A DNA stretch of 64,000 bases from Nomia melanderi (Eukaryota; Arthropoda; Insecta; Hymenoptera; Halictidae). The first letter of the stretch is position 1, and every line of letters begins with the position of its first letter. Below, one piece after another: positions 62,591-64,000 of this stretch. The notes beneath the pieces were generated by a model. That model was not told where the DNA came from and did no database searches. It was given only the letters and a program-made list of their open reading frames with translations. A program made the position numbers and the translations under genes. The stretch covers positions 25,574,784 through 25,638,783 of the forward strand of contig NC_135000.1 of assembly GCF_051020985.1 (NCBI RefSeq). Reading direction: 5' to 3'.

Positions 62591-63932
62591 TGGCTCGCGG
62601 CTCTGCCAGAGCACACTGGTATTGGTTGATATTTCCAACAGTTATGTAATTTCCTGGGTATTGTCGGGGGGCTCCAGAGAGAGCTCGTAGCTACTCCACT
62701 CTGCTTCCCTCCGACTATCGTCCGCGCGACGCGCCGACCGGGTGGAAAGAGGAGAGAATCCGCGCGGCGCGGGAGAGGCAACGGAAACCGGAGAATAGAA
62801 AGAGGGATGGAGAGAGACGACGAACACGGGAATTCCGTTGGTTAGACGGAGGACGAGTCGGAACCGAACGAGACGCGAATACGAACGAACCGCGGAGTCT
62901 GCGGGACCAGGAGAAAGGAGACAAAAGCCCGACAGAGAAAGAGGGAACCGCAGAGAGAGAGACGAGAGGCAGGAAGAGAGGAGCCACGGGGGCTACGAGC
63001 TAGCGACCTCTCTCGTTCCCCGGCCTCCTGCGGGAGGACCGTTGCGACGACACTCTCTTTCCCTCTCTCTCGCTCTTCCTCTTCGAGTTTGCTACCCGAG
63101 ATCGCACGGACAGCCATCCCCGTGGCTGTCACGGCCGCCGAAGGATCGCAGATAGGAATGTACGGAGCGACGAGTGGTTACTCGGTGTCACGGTGATCAT
63201 GGATACTGTCACCGGCCGCTGCTAATTTGCACGAATGTCGCGGGATCCGGATTCTTCGAACGTTCCGCTGCACGGACCCCGCGTTTCTCCGAACAACAGC
63301 CGCGCCGCGGGCCCCCCGGGGACTCGACGACGGACCCTTACCTGGATTGCACGGGACTTCTCCGTGGGACCCGTTTTTAAACGATTTTCTCCGATGCTTC
63401 GAGAATGTCGATATTGAAGGGGTATTCGAGGACTTTCTACTTTCTAGGGATTGGATTTTTCTGTATCGCGTTTGGCAAGGTTCCATGCTGATTTGATAGT
63501 TTTGCTGATGAATAGTATTTGAATGTAGCTTCGATTGAGATATATGTAGGAACGATCTTTGCTGATAGCGATAAAATAATAGAGATGATGATAACATGAC
63601 GCTTTGATATTGTAACTACTATTACCGCTGAAACCGCTACAGAATCACCGAATCATCGCCGGTTCGGTTAAGGAATATTAAATTCACTGAAGTTCGCGTC
63701 GAAACGCGAGATATTGACACCAGGAACTTTAGGAACTTCCCTGCGACAGAGGGAAGCGGACGGAATCGTTCAGCGGCGAGCTCGCGCCGTCCTTTTATAT
63801 CCACTCGACGCGGCGCGCGATATTTCTTTCCATTCCCTGACTCCGAAATTAGGAGCCCGAAGATTCCCGGGGCCAGAAAAAGCCGCCTTAGCCGCGACAC
63901 ACAATAGAGAATCGTTGCACGTGAGATGGTTC

Positions 63933-63978
63933 GGTGAAAAGGCCGAAGAAACTACCCTCTATCTCGCGCCTTTTCACC
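63933..63978. repeat. Perfect 11-bp inverted repeat
   Basis: GGTGAAAAGGC (63933-63943) and its exact reverse complement GCCTTTTCACC (63968-63978) are separated by 24 bases. Confidence 0.6.
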
Positions 63979-64000
63979 TACCCACCCCTGGCGTCTTCCT

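Larger units (their letters stand above)
62026..64000. other. Promoter-like GC-rich and purine-rich region at the right edge
   Basis: From 62280 the sequence becomes GC-rich with a GCC run, then a purine-rich GAGA stretch (about 62740-62990) and a CT-rich stretch (63040-63090). This order is often seen around insect promoters and long 5' UTRs, but no coding exon, splice pair or TATA box could be tied to it. Confidence 0.3.

Overview
This is nuclear DNA from an insect, most likely a hymenopteran such as a bee. The evidence is compact multi-exon genes with small GT-AG introns (mostly 70-160 bp), CpG-rich flanks alternating with AT-rich stretches, and insect-like versions of ZIP13, RAB28, shootin-1 and BCCIP. 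The hymenopteran placement is inference from gene content and base composition, not a database match.

All recognisable genes lie in the left 35 kb. From left to right: (1) the first coding exon of a ZIP13-type zinc transporter, minus strand, 6929-7172; its other exons must lie left of the window, so positions 1-6928 are probably its first intron, which also holds a small unrecognised membrane-protein ORF (6475-6678). (2) An F-box/leucine-rich-repeat protein, plus strand, 10866-15292, with two alternative first coding exons joined to the same six downstream exons (517 or 520 aa). (3) A RAB28 small GTPase, plus strand, 16148-17791, four exons. (4) An intronless membrane-anchored GH20 hexosaminidase (hexosaminidase D type), minus strand, 19310-21058. 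(5) A shootin-1 homologue, plus strand, 29008-32617, nine exons, 608 aa. (6) A BCCIP homologue, minus strand, 33111-34596, three exons, 306 aa, convergent with shootin-1. They are unrelated housekeeping and cell-biological genes, not a functional cluster.

From about 35 kb to the right edge (29 kb) no convincing coding exon was found. The region holds pyrimidine- or purine-rich tracts, trinucleotide runs, a 3-copy tandem repeat (36962-37305), an inverted GC-rich minisatellite (57111-57815) and small non-autonomous transposons. Two MITE families have TTAA target sites (piggyBac-like): family 1 at about 34939, 36722-36947, 44037-44390 and 54756-54985, and family 2 at about 44076-44236 and 61805-62021. 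The family 2 copy at 44 kb appears nested inside a family 1 copy. A hAT-like MITE lies at 27250-27516. The right part could be a large intron, a distal regulatory landscape or untranslated first exons of a neighbouring gene.

The most striking single observation is in RAB28. The switch II glutamine of the WDxGGQ motif is replaced by leucine at residue 72, the same position and substitution as the laboratory GTP-locked mutant. The same gene has a 72-nt last intron with no stop codon in frame, so retaining it keeps the protein open. I found no CRISPR array, no canonical tRNA or rRNA, no viral gene and no convincing new multi-gene system.
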